From the NCBI GenBank assembly GCA_023396225.1, contig JAEWWT010000018.1, positions 23,205-87,204 of the forward strand: a DNA stretch of 64,000 nucleotides. Direction: 5' to 3'. The position numbers and the translations under genes were made by a program. This stretch comes from Bacillota bacterium. Its GTDB lineage: Bacteria; Bacillota; Clostridia; Oscillospirales; Ruminococcaceae. The notes under the pieces were generated by a model. The model did no database searches, had not been told where the DNA came from, and saw only the letters and a list, made by a program, of their open reading frames with translations. This document shows, in pieces, positions 43,040-51,822 of this stretch. Numbering within the stretch: position 1 is the first letter of the stretch; each line of letters opens with the position of its first letter.

Positions 43040-44209
43040 ATGCCGGTAACAGATATTTCGGATATAAGAAAAAAACGCAGAACAAAGAAATTTCAGCGGT
43101 TCCTCAATAAGTTGATTATTATTCTTGCTGCTGTTCTTGCTGTTCTTATTATATATGTTACCAAGGACAAGTGGTATCCTTATCTTGATGGTATACTTAC
43201 AAAAATACCTGTTCCTGAATCAAGCGGAGAGCTTGCAGAGGGGTATTTCCCTATATCAATAACAGGCGGAGCAAGTTATCAGCTAAAGTCTATGGACGGA
43301 AATTTTGCAGTAATTGACGATTCACACTTTAATATTTACAATATTGACGGCAAGCCGGTTATTGCAAGGCAGCATACATATGCAAACCCTATACTTACTG
43401 TTTCCGCAAAAAGGGCTTTGATATATGATCTTGGCGGAAAGCAGTTCTGTCTTTACAGCAAATATGACCAGATATATGAAAAAACAACAGAAAATGCTAT
43501 TCTTCTTGCTAAGCTAAGTTCAGATGATCATGTTGCTGTTGTTACCAAATCGGACAAGTATTTATCCTGCCTTGATGTTTATGACTCAAAGGGGAAGGAT
43601 ATATTCGTATATAAAAGTTATGACAGCAGAATTATTGATGTTACTTTTAATGCAGATAATACAGGCTGTATAATTACTACAATAGGAGCAAGCGGCGGTC
43701 AGCTTGTATCACAGATGTTATACTATCAGTTTACGAAAACAGATATGGTTTGGCAGTCAGATCTCATTGAAACTATGGGACTTTCATCCAGACTTTACAA
43801 AGAAGATCAGATTGCTGTATTCGGTGATACTGAATGTAGTTTTTATGATACAAACGGTATTTTTATCGGCAGATATGAATATGAATATAGTCTTGTGGAT
43901 TTTGATTCATCTTCGACATTATCGGCAATACTTTTTAAAAATCAGGAACTTAGAAGCTCAGTTCTGGTTATAATAGATGATATACTCAATGAACCGATAG
44001 AAATCGAACTCGATGAAGAATCGGAAAAAGTCTGTGTTTATGGGAATACTGTATATATAATGACGTCAGGAATGCTCTATTCCTATTCTTCAACAGGCGA
44101 GCTTGTTTCTTCTGTTTCACTAAGCAATGACTATGATGATTTCTGTAAGTCAGGGGATTATGTTTTTCTTCTTGGTTATGATGAAATAAACAGAATTGAT
44201 TTTAACTGA
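43040..44209 (+). CDS. DUF5711 family membrane-anchored protein
   Basis: A 389-residue protein with a basic N-terminus (RKKRRTKKFQRF), one membrane segment at about 24-42, and a long extracytoplasmic region of repeated beta strands with the rhythm of a WD-like or beta-propeller domain (for example GNFAVIDDSHFNIYNIDGK). I recognise this as DUF5711; its function is unknown. The gene precedes cvpA by about 55 bases. AAGGGATGG precedes the ATG. Confidence 0.78.
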   Translation: MPVTDISDIRKKRRTKKFQRFLNKLIIILAAVLAVLIIYVTKDKWYPYLDGILTKIPVPESSGELAEGYFPISITGGASYQLKSMDGNFAVIDDSHFNIYNIDGKPVIARQHTYANPILTVSAKRALIYDLGGKQFCLYSKYDQIYEKTTENAILLAKLSSDDHVAVVTKSDKYLSCLDVYDSKGKDIFVYKSYDSRIIDVTFNADNTGCIITTIGASGGQLVSQMLYYQFTKTDMVWQSDLIETMGLSSRLYKEDQIAVFGDTECSFYDTNGIFIGRYEYEYSLVDFDSSSTLSAILFKNQELRSSVLVIIDDILNEPIEIELDEESEKVCVYGNTVYIMTSGMLYSYSSTGELVSSVSLSNDYDDFCKSGDYVFLLGYDEINRIDFN

Positions 44210-44263
44210 TTTTTTTCAGAGAGGAGCGGGTTTTATCATTCTCTGATAAGACATAATAGATTT

Positions 44264-45133
44264 ATGAGCCCATATATTCCATATATTATTGATGGCGTAA
44301 TTCTGGTTGTACTTTTATACTGTATAGGAACAGGAACTGCAAAGGGTTTTACTGGTACAGTTATAAGATTTATCGGATATATTGCTGCCATAGCCATTGC
44401 GTCCGCACTTTGCGGGATATTGGCAGAAAAGGTGTATGACAACTTTGTCCACCCTTCTGTAATGAATATAATTGAGAAAAAGATTGATTCTGTTGAATAT
44501 AACGTTGAGGAGCAGATTGCCGATTCTCTTGAGGATAAGGGCTATGCTCTTGAAGGCTTTGATTACAAAAACGTTATTAATGGTGATTACAGCGAGGAAG
44601 ATAATTCAGAGTTGACTAAAAATGATATTAATGATACACTAACAGATGTATTTAAAAAGTATTATCAGCTGATTGGAGAGTCGCTTTCTGATGCTTTGCC
44701 GGATGGTATTGCTGATGATGTAAAGAATTATATTGATGAGAAAAAGCCGTCTGACGATTTCTTTTCTCTTAACGATCAGAAAAGCAAGGCTGCTGAATAC
44801 ATTGAAACAGAAATAGTAAGGCCTGTTGTGTTGAAGGCAGTAAGGGTTATTGCATTCGGTTTTATATTTACTGTGGTAATGATTGCTGTGAAAATTATTG
44901 CAAGGACAGCAGGTATAGTTAAGAAAATTCCCATTGTCGGGGGTGTTGACCGCTTTTTAGGAGGAATTCTAGGACTTGTGCAGGCACTTCTTATACTGAC
45001 TGTTGCGACTGCAATAATTATTGTGATTACTAACCTTACTGATAATTCAATGAAGTTATTTAATAGTACAGTAATTTCTGATACTATTCTGTTTAAGTAT
45101 TTGTACAATATTGTTACTGATTTTCTGGCATAG
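44264..45133 (+). CDS. CvpA family membrane protein
   Basis: A 289-residue protein with four hydrophobic segments. Two are at the N-terminus (PYIIDGVILVVLLYCIGTG and GFTGTVIRFIGYIAAIAIAS) and two at the C-terminus, flanking a charged extracytoplasmic loop of ~110 residues. The pattern LxxGxxKGFxG and the late IPIVGGVDRFLGGILGLVQ are the CvpA signature. CvpA proteins are linked to envelope homeostasis in other bacteria; the exact role is unclear. It follows the DUF5711 gene. Confidence 0.82.
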   Translation: MSPYIPYIIDGVILVVLLYCIGTGTAKGFTGTVIRFIGYIAAIAIASALCGILAEKVYDNFVHPSVMNIIEKKIDSVEYNVEEQIADSLEDKGYALEGFDYKNVINGDYSEEDNSELTKNDINDTLTDVFKKYYQLIGESLSDALPDGIADDVKNYIDEKKPSDDFFSLNDQKSKAAEYIETEIVRPVVLKAVRVIAFGFIFTVVMIAVKIIARTAGIVKKIPIVGGVDRFLGGILGLVQALLILTVATAIIIVITNLTDNSMKLFNSTVISDTILFKYLYNIVTDFLA

Positions 45134-45159
45134 CATTGCCTGATTTAATTTTAGATAAA

Positions 45160-45247
45160 TAGTGTGAATTTTACTTTTCACGCCCGCTGTTTGTTTGTTT
45201 TCTGCAGGGTTATTCGCATTGCTGAATTGTAACAGATAGCTGAAAGG
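45160..45247 (+). promoter_or_regulatory. Conserved 5' leader (family member 5)
   Basis: GTGTGAA/TTCACGC hairpin (45162-45183), then GCTGTTTGTT (45186-45195), which pairs completely (two G-U pairs) with AACAGATAGC (45231-45240). TGAAAGGA, the ribosome site of clpE, follows immediately. Confidence 0.7.
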
Positions 45248-45260
45248 AATGATAATTAAT

Positions 45261-47558
45261 ATGCTTTGTAGCAGATGTAAGAAAAGAATGGCTGTGGTAT
45301 TTATAACGGCAATGCAGGGTGAAGAAAAGCACAATGAGGGGCTTTGTCTTGTCTGTGCAAAGGAGCTTGGAATTCCACAGGTTAAAGAATATATGGATCA
45401 GATGGGAATCAGCGATGATGAAGTTGAGGAATTTTCTGATCAGATGACTGATATTAGCGATACTATGGACGGAGATTCATTTGAACTCGGAGGTACGGGA
45501 TCTATCCCTAACTTTATTCAGAATCTTCTTGGTGGACTTCCGAATATGCCGAAAAACATGAACTCGGATTCTTTGAATGAGGACAAATTATTTGAGAAGA
45601 AAACTGATAATATAAAGCGTGATAAGAAACAGGATAAAAAGTCAAAGAAACTGAAATTCCTTGACAGCTACTGCACTGATCTTACACAAAGGGCAACAGA
45701 CAACAAGCTTGATAATATTATCGGAAGAGAAAAGGAAATAGCAAGAACTGTTCAGATTCTTTCCCGCAGACAGAAGAACAACCCTTGCCTTATCGGTGAG
45801 CCTGGTGTCGGAAAGACTGCTATTGCCGAAGGAATTGCACAGAAGATTGTTGCCGGAGATGTTCCGTTCAATCTTCTCAACAAGAGGTTATTTTTGCTCG
45901 ATCTTACTGCTCTTGTTGCAGGAACGCAGTTCAGAGGTCAGTTTGAAAGCAGAGTTAAGGGACTTATTGATGAGGTTAAGGCAGAGGGGAATATTATTCT
46001 TTTCATTGACGAGGTGCATAACCTTGTCGGAACTGGCGACAGTGAAGGCTCAATGAATGCCGCAAATATACTCAAACCTGCTTTATCAAGAGGCGAGGTT
46101 CAGGTTATCGGTGCAACAACATTCAATGAGTACCGCAAATACATTGAAAAAGACAGTGCTTTGGAACGAAGATTCCAGCCTGTTACTATAAATGAGCCGT
46201 CGATTGATGATACTGTAGGCGTGCTTATGGGTATAAGAAAATACTATGAGGAACATCACCGTGTTAAGATTTCAGATGCTTTGCTGAGAATGTGTGCTGT
46301 TCTATCAGAAAGATATATTAATGACAGGTTTCTTCCCGATAAGGCTATTGACCTGCTTGATGAAGCATGTGCATGCAGAAGTATCAGAAGCACAGAACTC
46401 AGGGACAATGATAAGCTTACTAAGGATATAAGCGAACAGGAAGTCAAGGTGCATGAGCTTGAAGAGTTGAGTGAGCCTGATTTTGAAAAGCTTGCAGAGG
46501 TTAAGGCAGAGCTTATCAGACTCAAGGATCAAAAGGATAAGAATGATAAACAGCTTGATGAACTGTATGTTACTGAAGATGATCTTTCAAGGGTTGTAGA
46601 GTTATGGACGGGTATTCCTGCTTCAAAAATTATAGAAACACAGTATCAGAAGCTTGCAGAGCTTGACAAAAAGCTTAAAGCAAGGATTCTTGGTCAGGAT
46701 GAAGCTGTTGAGCTTGTATCAAAGGCTGTAAGACGTGCAAGAGTTCAGTTAAACAAGCGCCGCAGACCTGCTTCATTCATTTTTGTTGGCCCTACAGGTG
46801 TGGGCAAGACCGAGCTTGTCAAGGTACTTGCGTCAGAACTTTTTGATGTAACTGACCCTCTTATAAGACTTGATATGACAGAATTTATGGAGAAACACTC
46901 TGTTTCAAGAATAATTGGTTCACCTCCAGGATATGTAGGATATGATGATGCAGGACAGCTTACTGAAAAGGTAAGAAGAAAACCTTATTCAGTAATTCTT
47001 TTTGATGAAATTGAAAAGGCTCATCCTGATGTAATGAATATTCTTCTTCAGATTCTTGACGAAGGCAAGATTAACGATGCACAGGGACGTTCAGTAAACT
47101 TCGAAAATACCATTATTGCAATGACTTCAAATGCAGGTTCAACTGACAAGAGTTCAGGTGTCGGATTCAATAAGACAGAAGCTCAGGTTTCAAAAGAAAG
47201 GGCTTTGAAGGCACTTTCAGACTTCCTGCGCCCTGAATTCCTCAGCAGAATTGATGAAGTTGTTACGTTCAAGCCGCTTACACTGGAGAATTACAACGCT
47301 ATTGCTGCTCTTATGCTTGATGAGATGGTTGAGCCGCTTGAAGAAAAGGGAATAACATTCAAGTATGACAAAAAGTCTCTTGAATATATTGCAAACAAGG
47401 CTTTCGGTAAGAAGTTTGGTGCAAGAGACATCAGAAAGGTTATCCGTACCGAGGTTGAGGATAAGGTTGCTGAACTTATTGTCGAAAGTGTAGGACAGAA
47501 CATTTCTTCAATAAAGGTTTCGGTAAAAGAAGATCAGCTTAGTATCACAAGTGCATAA
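45261..47558 (+). CDS. clpE: ATP-dependent Clp protease ATP-binding subunit ClpE
   Basis: An AAA+ unfoldase that feeds damaged proteins to ClpP. The 765-residue protein has the ClpE-type N-terminal zinc finger (CSRCKKR ... CLVCAKE), a linker rich in Met, Asn and Lys, two ATPase modules with Walker A GEPGVGKTA and GPTGVGKTE, a middle coiled coil (SEQEVKVHELEELSEPDFEK), and a ClpC-like end. The ATG at 45261 is chosen as the one spaced from AAAGGA; it places the zinc finger at residue 2, as in other ClpE proteins. In relatives CtsR controls this gene, but I found no clear CtsR site. A leader-family element is present instead. Confidence 0.93.
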   Translation: MLCSRCKKRMAVVFITAMQGEEKHNEGLCLVCAKELGIPQVKEYMDQMGISDDEVEEFSDQMTDISDTMDGDSFELGGTGSIPNFIQNLLGGLPNMPKNMNSDSLNEDKLFEKKTDNIKRDKKQDKKSKKLKFLDSYCTDLTQRATDNKLDNIIGREKEIARTVQILSRRQKNNPCLIGEPGVGKTAIAEGIAQKIVAGDVPFNLLNKRLFLLDLTALVAGTQFRGQFESRVKGLIDEVKAEGNIILFIDEVHNLVGTGDSEGSMNAANILKPALSRGEVQVIGATTFNEYRKYIEKDSALERRFQPVTINEPSIDDTVGVLMGIRKYYEEHHRVKISDALLRMCAVLSERYINDRFLPDKAIDLLDEACACRSIRSTELRDNDKLTKDISEQEVKVHELEELSEPDFEKLAEVKAELIRLKDQKDKNDKQLDELYVTEDDLSRVVELWTGIPASKIIETQYQKLAELDKKLKARILGQDEAVELVSKAVRRARVQLNKRRRPASFIFVGPTGVGKTELVKVLASELFDVTDPLIRLDMTEFMEKHSVSRIIGSPPGYVGYDDAGQLTEKVRRKPYSVILFDEIEKAHPDVMNILLQILDEGKINDAQGRSVNFENTIIAMTSNAGSTDKSSGVGFNKTEAQVSKERALKALSDFLRPEFLSRIDEVVTFKPLTLENYNAIAALMLDEMVEPLEEKGITFKYDKKSLEYIANKAFGKKFGARDIRKVIRTEVEDKVAELIVESVGQNISSIKVSVKEDQLSITSA

Positions 47559-47570
47559 TATAATACAAGA

Positions 47571-47612
47571 TAACAGCAGCTTGCCGATTATAATGGGCAG
47601 GCTGCTTGTTAA
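47571..47612 (+). terminator. Terminator-like hairpin after clpE
   Basis: AACAGCAGC with TTGCC pairs with GGCAG and GCTGCTTGTT around a short loop (47572-47610). The T-tract is broken, so efficiency may be modest. Confidence 0.6.
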
Positions 47613-47624
47613 ATTTATCTTATG

Positions 47625-47653
47625 TTGACACATTTCAAAAAATGGTATATACT
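47625..47653 (+). promoter_or_regulatory. Promoter of the CmpB-like gene
   Basis: TTGACA (47625-47630), 17 bases, TATACT (47648-47653). The transcript would carry the ~140-base leader that contains leader-family member 6. Confidence 0.85.
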
Positions 47654-47704
47654 TAATTTAAAATTGAAAAAAATAAGTTGTTATAAATAATTTGTGAGAT
47701 TTAT

Positions 47705-47802
47705 AGCGTGAAAATATATTATATGCGACTATTTATTCAAATTATACTATGTAAAATACTATGCAAAACCGAGATATACAGCAAAAAGGAATGGAGATTA
47801 TT
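47705..47802 (+). promoter_or_regulatory. Conserved 5' leader (family member 6)
   Basis: GCGTGAAAATATATTATATGCG, quoted here by its core GTGAAAATATATTATATG, is followed by ACTATTTATTC, a variable middle, CAGCAAAAAGGAATGG and AGATTATTATG. The downstream complementary arm is poorly kept in this copy. Confidence 0.55.
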
Positions 47803-48618
47803 ATGAAGGTTCTGCCTTTTTTTGAATTCAGTTTGTATCAGATGTTTTTGATTTTTTGCTTTTGGTCCTTCGTAGGATGGGGAATTGAAGTTTGCTACAT
47901 GACACTGGAGACGGGGGAGTATCAGAACAGGGGCTTTTTTAATATGCCGTTCTGTCCTATTTACGGTGTTGGTGTAATTCTTGTTGTTACGCTGTTAAGA
48001 CCTATTCAGCATACTATTATACTTTTGTTTGTTACTTCAAGCCTGTTCTGTACCGCATTTGAATTGGCTGTCGGGCTTGCGATGGAGAAAATATTTCATA
48101 ATCGCTGGTGGGATTATTCCCATGAGAAGTTTAATTATAAAGGACTTATATGTCTTAGTCATACTATATACTGGGGGCTTGGATGTACATTTTTGCTCAG
48201 AGTAATTCAGCCTATTATTGTAAAGGGTATTAATTTTATGCCTGTTCCTGCCGGGCTTGTATTTATAGTAATAATGAGTATACTTATAATTGTTGACTTT
48301 ATTGTTTCTGTTTCTACGGTTGCTCATTTGAATGAAAGACTAAAACAGATTGATGAACTGTCAAAGCTGCTTATAAAGAATTCAATTCTTATTGGTTCCA
48401 ATATTTCTGAGGAAACACTTGAAATCAAGGCAAGGTATGATAAACTTGTCAATAACCTTGACAACGCAACAAAGCGTATTATCAAGGCTTTCCCAAATAT
48501 AAAGTCTGTTACATATACTGATGCAATGGAAATGCTTAAGGGGAAAATCAATTCCAATGCAGTAGTTGATAAAATAAAAACAGGAATAAGTAAAATAAAT
48601 CAGAAGTCAACAAAGTGA
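47803..48618 (+). CDS. CmpB-like membrane protein (putative ABC-type permease family)
   Basis: A 271-residue protein with five to six membrane segments and the clostridial family pattern FWSFVGWGIEVCYMTLE, NRGFFNMPFCPIYGVG and RWWDYSHEKFNYKGLICL. These match the putative ABC-transporter type IV family (CmpB domain). The C-terminal ~80 residues are cytosolic and helical. No ATPase partner is adjacent. Its role is not established. The start at 47803 is set by GGAATGGAG; the open frame continues upstream only through leader DNA. Confidence 0.78.
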   Translation: MKVLPFFEFSLYQMFLIFCFWSFVGWGIEVCYMTLETGEYQNRGFFNMPFCPIYGVGVILVVTLLRPIQHTIILLFVTSSLFCTAFELAVGLAMEKIFHNRWWDYSHEKFNYKGLICLSHTIYWGLGCTFLLRVIQPIIVKGINFMPVPAGLVFIVIMSILIIVDFIVSVSTVAHLNERLKQIDELSKLLIKNSILIGSNISEETLEIKARYDKLVNNLDNATKRIIKAFPNIKSVTYTDAMEMLKGKINSNAVVDKIKTGISKINQKSTK

Positions 48619-48690
48619 CCTTTTAATAAATACACGAATACATTATAGAGAATCCTGTAGTATTATGTTTATTATAAAACAGTGGACTCG

Positions 48691-48732
48691 AAAGGAGAAA
48701 TGCTGTCATATGGCAGCGTTGTCATAATTATG
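48691..48732 (+). promoter_or_regulatory. Hairpin between Shine-Dalgarno and start codon of ktrB
   Basis: AAAGGAG (48691-48697) is followed by ATGCTGTCATATGGCAGCGT (48700-48719), which folds on itself with G-T pairs. Then come TGTCATAATT and the start ATG at 48730. Unfolded spacing is 32 bases. The same layout occurs before cdd. Confidence 0.65.
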
Positions 48733-50097
48733 CCAGTTATTAAATCTAAGCAAAAAACTTTAAAGCCTGCTGCTACAATCGTTCTGAGTTTTTTTTTGGT
48801 TATTGTAGTAGGAGCGTTACTTCTTTCCATGCCGTTTTCTTCAAAGTCTGGGGAATTTACAAATCCGGTTACATGCCTTTTCACTGCAACATCAGCAACG
48901 TGTGTAACAGGGCTTATTATTGAGGATACAGGCGCATATTGGACAGTGTTTGGTCAGATTGTTATTGTTCTTATGATACAGATAGGCGGTCTTGGTCTTG
49001 TTACACTGACATCATTCTTCAGTTTCTTTATTGGAAGAAAACTTGAGTTGAGATCTATGCAGGTAGCGTCAGAATCTGTTAATGTTAATAATTTCTCTGA
49101 TGTTAAGTCTATGGTAAGAAACATCATCAGAATAGCTTTTATTACTGAATTTATTGGAGCTGTTCTTTTAATGTTTTCTTTTGTTCCGAGATACGGTTTA
49201 AAAGGAATTTATCTTTCATTTTTTACCTCTATAAGTGCATTCTGCAATGGAGGATTTGATTTGATGGGAACTGTCGGATATCCGTTTGCAAGTCTTGCCC
49301 CACTTAATAATGACCCTATTGTTATGCTTGTTGTTCCACTGCTGATTATTTTCGGCGGTGTTGGATTTATCGTGTGGGTTGATCTGCTTCATTACAGAAA
49401 GACAAAGAAATTAATGCTTCAATCTAAAATTGTGCTAACAACCACGGTTGGACTTATAATTATAGGTACTATACTTGTGCTGATATGCGAGTGGAATAAT
49501 CCTGATACGCTTGGTAATATGGGATTTATCGGTAAACTTAGTAATTCGTTTTTTCAGTCAGTTACGTTCAGAACAGCAGGATTTGCAACTTTTGATACTG
49601 CTGGAATGAATTCAATTACAAAGCTTGCTGGAATTATTTTCATGTTTATTGGTGTAGCCCCTGGATCAACAGGCGGTGGTATTAAGATTACAACATTTAT
49701 GATAGTAGTTATGACAATTATCAGTGTTATAAAGAATAAGCCTGATACGATCATCATGGGACGAAAAATTGAAAAGGATGCTGTTTACAAGTCACTTTCA
49801 ATTATTGTTCTTGCAGGAATGATTGCTATGACGACAGCTGTAATTATTATTTATTCATGTCCACAAAGTGAGATTTCAGGTATAGACTCCGCATTTGAGG
49901 CGGTTTCTGCTCTTTCGACAACCGGGCTTTCGTCAGGTGTTACTGCGAAAGTGGGCGCTTTTGCCCGTATTATTATGAGCATTACAATGTTTATAGGGCG
50001 TGTTGGACCTGTTTCTCTTGCAATGTCCCTTACAATAAACAGAGAAAAACGCAAGAAAAATGAGGTTTATCCAGAAGGTAAGATAACGGTCGGATAA
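48730..50097 (+). CDS. ktrB: TrkH/KtrB family potassium uptake protein
   Basis: A 455-residue potassium channel-like transporter with four M1-P-M2 repeats. The first filter lies in FTATSATCVTGLI, with later ones in SAFCNGGFDLMG, SVTFRTAGFATFD and ALSTTGLSSGV. The length and lack of long extra loops fit KtrB. The usual KtrA gating subunit gene is not adjacent. An in-frame start at 48682 or 48700 would add residues encoded by the hairpin region; the MPVIKSK start at 48730 gives the normal N-terminus. Confidence 0.9.
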   Translation: MPVIKSKQKTLKPAATIVLSFFLVIVVGALLLSMPFSSKSGEFTNPVTCLFTATSATCVTGLIIEDTGAYWTVFGQIVIVLMIQIGGLGLVTLTSFFSFFIGRKLELRSMQVASESVNVNNFSDVKSMVRNIIRIAFITEFIGAVLLMFSFVPRYGLKGIYLSFFTSISAFCNGGFDLMGTVGYPFASLAPLNNDPIVMLVVPLLIIFGGVGFIVWVDLLHYRKTKKLMLQSKIVLTTTVGLIIIGTILVLICEWNNPDTLGNMGFIGKLSNSFFQSVTFRTAGFATFDTAGMNSITKLAGIIFMFIGVAPGSTGGGIKITTFMIVVMTIISVIKNKPDTIIMGRKIEKDAVYKSLSIIVLAGMIAMTTAVIIIYSCPQSEISGIDSAFEAVSALSTTGLSSGVTAKVGAFARIIMSITMFIGRVGPVSLAMSLTINREKRKKNEVYPEGKITVG

Positions 50098-50117
50098 TTG
50101 ATTTGGGAGAGATTAGT

Positions 50118-50831
50118 TTGCAGGGAATGTCCTTTGAAAAGTTGAAAAATAATGTTGAAATATGTATTACAAAAGATCATAAGTTTGGTACGGACGCTTT
50201 TTTACTTGCTGATTTTGCAAGTCCTAGACATAAGGATAAAGTCTGTGATCTCGGTACGGGATGCGGAATTATTCCTTTGCTTATGAAAATAAACTATGAT
50301 CCGCAGATAATTTATGGCGTTGATATTCAGCAGCTTGCAATTGAACAACTTCAAATCTCTGTTGATAAAAATAAGATTGAGAATATAGTACCTGTTCATG
50401 CTGATCTGAAAGAACTTTGGAGTGACGCTCCTCTTGATAATTTGGATGTTGTAACTTGTAACCCTCCGTATAAGGCTACGAATGCAGGCATTGAAAGCTG
50501 TTCAGAGGCACAGAAAATTGCAAGACATGAAATTATGTGCAATATCGGAGATGTATGCAGAGCAGCTTCAAGACTTCTCAAGTTCGGAGGAAAGCTTTGT
50601 ATATGCAATCGTCCTGAACGGCTGGCAGATGTAATTACTGCAATGAAAAACAATAATATTGAGCCAAAGCAGCTTAGATTTGTGAGCAAGACACCTGATG
50701 ATGCACCATGGCTTTTCCTTATTGAAGGGAAAAAGGGGAGTAAGGCATTTATGAAGGTTCTTCCGCAGCTATATATAAATGGTGAAAATGGATTTTCGGA
50801 TGAACTTATGAGAATTTATGGAGTTCAGTAA
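50118..50831 (+). CDS. trmN6: tRNA1(Val) adenine-37 N6-methyltransferase-like protein
   Basis: A 237-residue SAM-dependent methylase with FGTDAFLLADFA, the SAM loop VCDLGTGCGIIPLL and the N6-adenine motif CNPPY. This matches the YfiC/TrmN6 group; action on tRNA is from the family. The start TTG at 50118 is chosen because GGGAG lies 8 bases before it; an upstream in-frame TTG at 50103 overlaps that site. rsmI follows by 55 bases, a typical Firmicute pairing. Confidence 0.88.
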   Translation: MQGMSFEKLKNNVEICITKDHKFGTDAFLLADFASPRHKDKVCDLGTGCGIIPLLMKINYDPQIIYGVDIQQLAIEQLQISVDKNKIENIVPVHADLKELWSDAPLDNLDVVTCNPPYKATNAGIESCSEAQKIARHEIMCNIGDVCRAASRLLKFGGKLCICNRPERLADVITAMKNNNIEPKQLRFVSKTPDDAPWLFLIEGKKGSKAFMKVLPQLYINGENGFSDELMRIYGVQ

Positions 50832-50886
50832 GGCTAACAATAGACTTGGGAAAATATTTGAAAGGAAATTGCTTCATTTTTGAGGC

Positions 50887-51723
50887 ATGGATATAATAGT
50901 GGCAGGAATTTTATATGTTGTTGGTACTCCTATCGGTAACCTCGGTGACTTTACTTTCAGGGCTGTTGAAACGCTCAAAAGTGTTGATTTTATATGTGCT
51001 GAGGATACAAGGGTCACTGTCAAGCTACTCAATCATTTTGAAATAAAAAAGCCTCTTGTGAGCTATCATGAGCATTCTGTGCGTCAGGTTTCTGAGGGCA
51101 TTGTTTCAAGAATTCTTGGCGGAGAAAACTGCGCTGTAGTTTCAGATGCAGGTATGCCTTGCATTTCGGATCCTGGTGAGGATCTTGTCGTGCTTTGTGC
51201 TGAAAATGGGATAAGGACGGAAGTTATTCCGGGACCTACCGCAATGGCTTCGGCAGTAGCTATCAGCGGACTTACAACATCAAGATTTTCTTTTGAGGGA
51301 TTCCTGTCAGTTACAAAAAAGCAGAGATATGATCATCTTCAATCTGTTGCAAAGGACACTCATACGCTTATATTTTATGAAGCCCCGCATAAGCTGATTG
51401 CTACACTGAATGACATGCTCCAGTACTTTGGTGACAGGAAGATTTCGATTTGCAGGGAACTTACAAAGATACATGAGGAAGTCATCAGAACTACTCTTTC
51501 TAAGGCTGTGGAATACTATAAAGCTGTAAACCCTAGGGGTGAGTTTGTTCTTGTTGTTAACGGTTATGTTCCTGATGAAGAGGAAGGCATGACTATTGAT
51601 GATGCGATAGAACAGGTGAAGAAGCTTATTGACAAGGGTGAAAAGGCAGTTGACGCCTGCAAGACGGTTGCAAAGCTTACGGGGTTCAAGAAAAGTGAAC
51701 TATATTCTATTATAAATCAATAA
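50887..51723 (+). CDS. rsmI: 16S rRNA cytidine-1402 2'-O-methyltransferase RsmI
   Basis: It methylates the ribose of C1402 in the decoding centre. The tetrapyrrole-methylase fold shows LYVVGTPIGNLGDFTFRAVE, CAEDTRVTVKLLNHF, VSDAGMPCISDPG, IPGPTAMASAVAISG and FEGFL. Length is 278 residues. The exact start is uncertain: an in-frame GTG at codon 5 would also fit. It is paired with trmN6. Confidence 0.95.
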   Translation: MDIIVAGILYVVGTPIGNLGDFTFRAVETLKSVDFICAEDTRVTVKLLNHFEIKKPLVSYHEHSVRQVSEGIVSRILGGENCAVVSDAGMPCISDPGEDLVVLCAENGIRTEVIPGPTAMASAVAISGLTTSRFSFEGFLSVTKKQRYDHLQSVAKDTHTLIFYEAPHKLIATLNDMLQYFGDRKISICRELTKIHEEVIRTTLSKAVEYYKAVNPRGEFVLVVNGYVPDEEEGMTIDDAIEQVKKLIDKGEKAVDACKTVAKLTGFKKSELYSIINQ

Positions 51724-51766
51724 TAAGTGCCTGCAAATAAAAGGTACCGTTTTATTTTGTACAGAT

Positions 51767-51805
51767 AAAAAAAACTCTTATAGTATTTCTATTATACTAT
51801 AAGAG
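51767..51805 (-). terminator. Terminator of apgM
   Basis: CTCTTATAGTAT (51775-51786) pairs exactly with ATACTATAAGAG (51794-51805). The minus strand continues with eight T interrupted by none, then ATCTG. It may also act on rsmI transcripts. Confidence 0.9.
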
Positions 51806-51822
51806 ATTTTATGTTCGTTTAT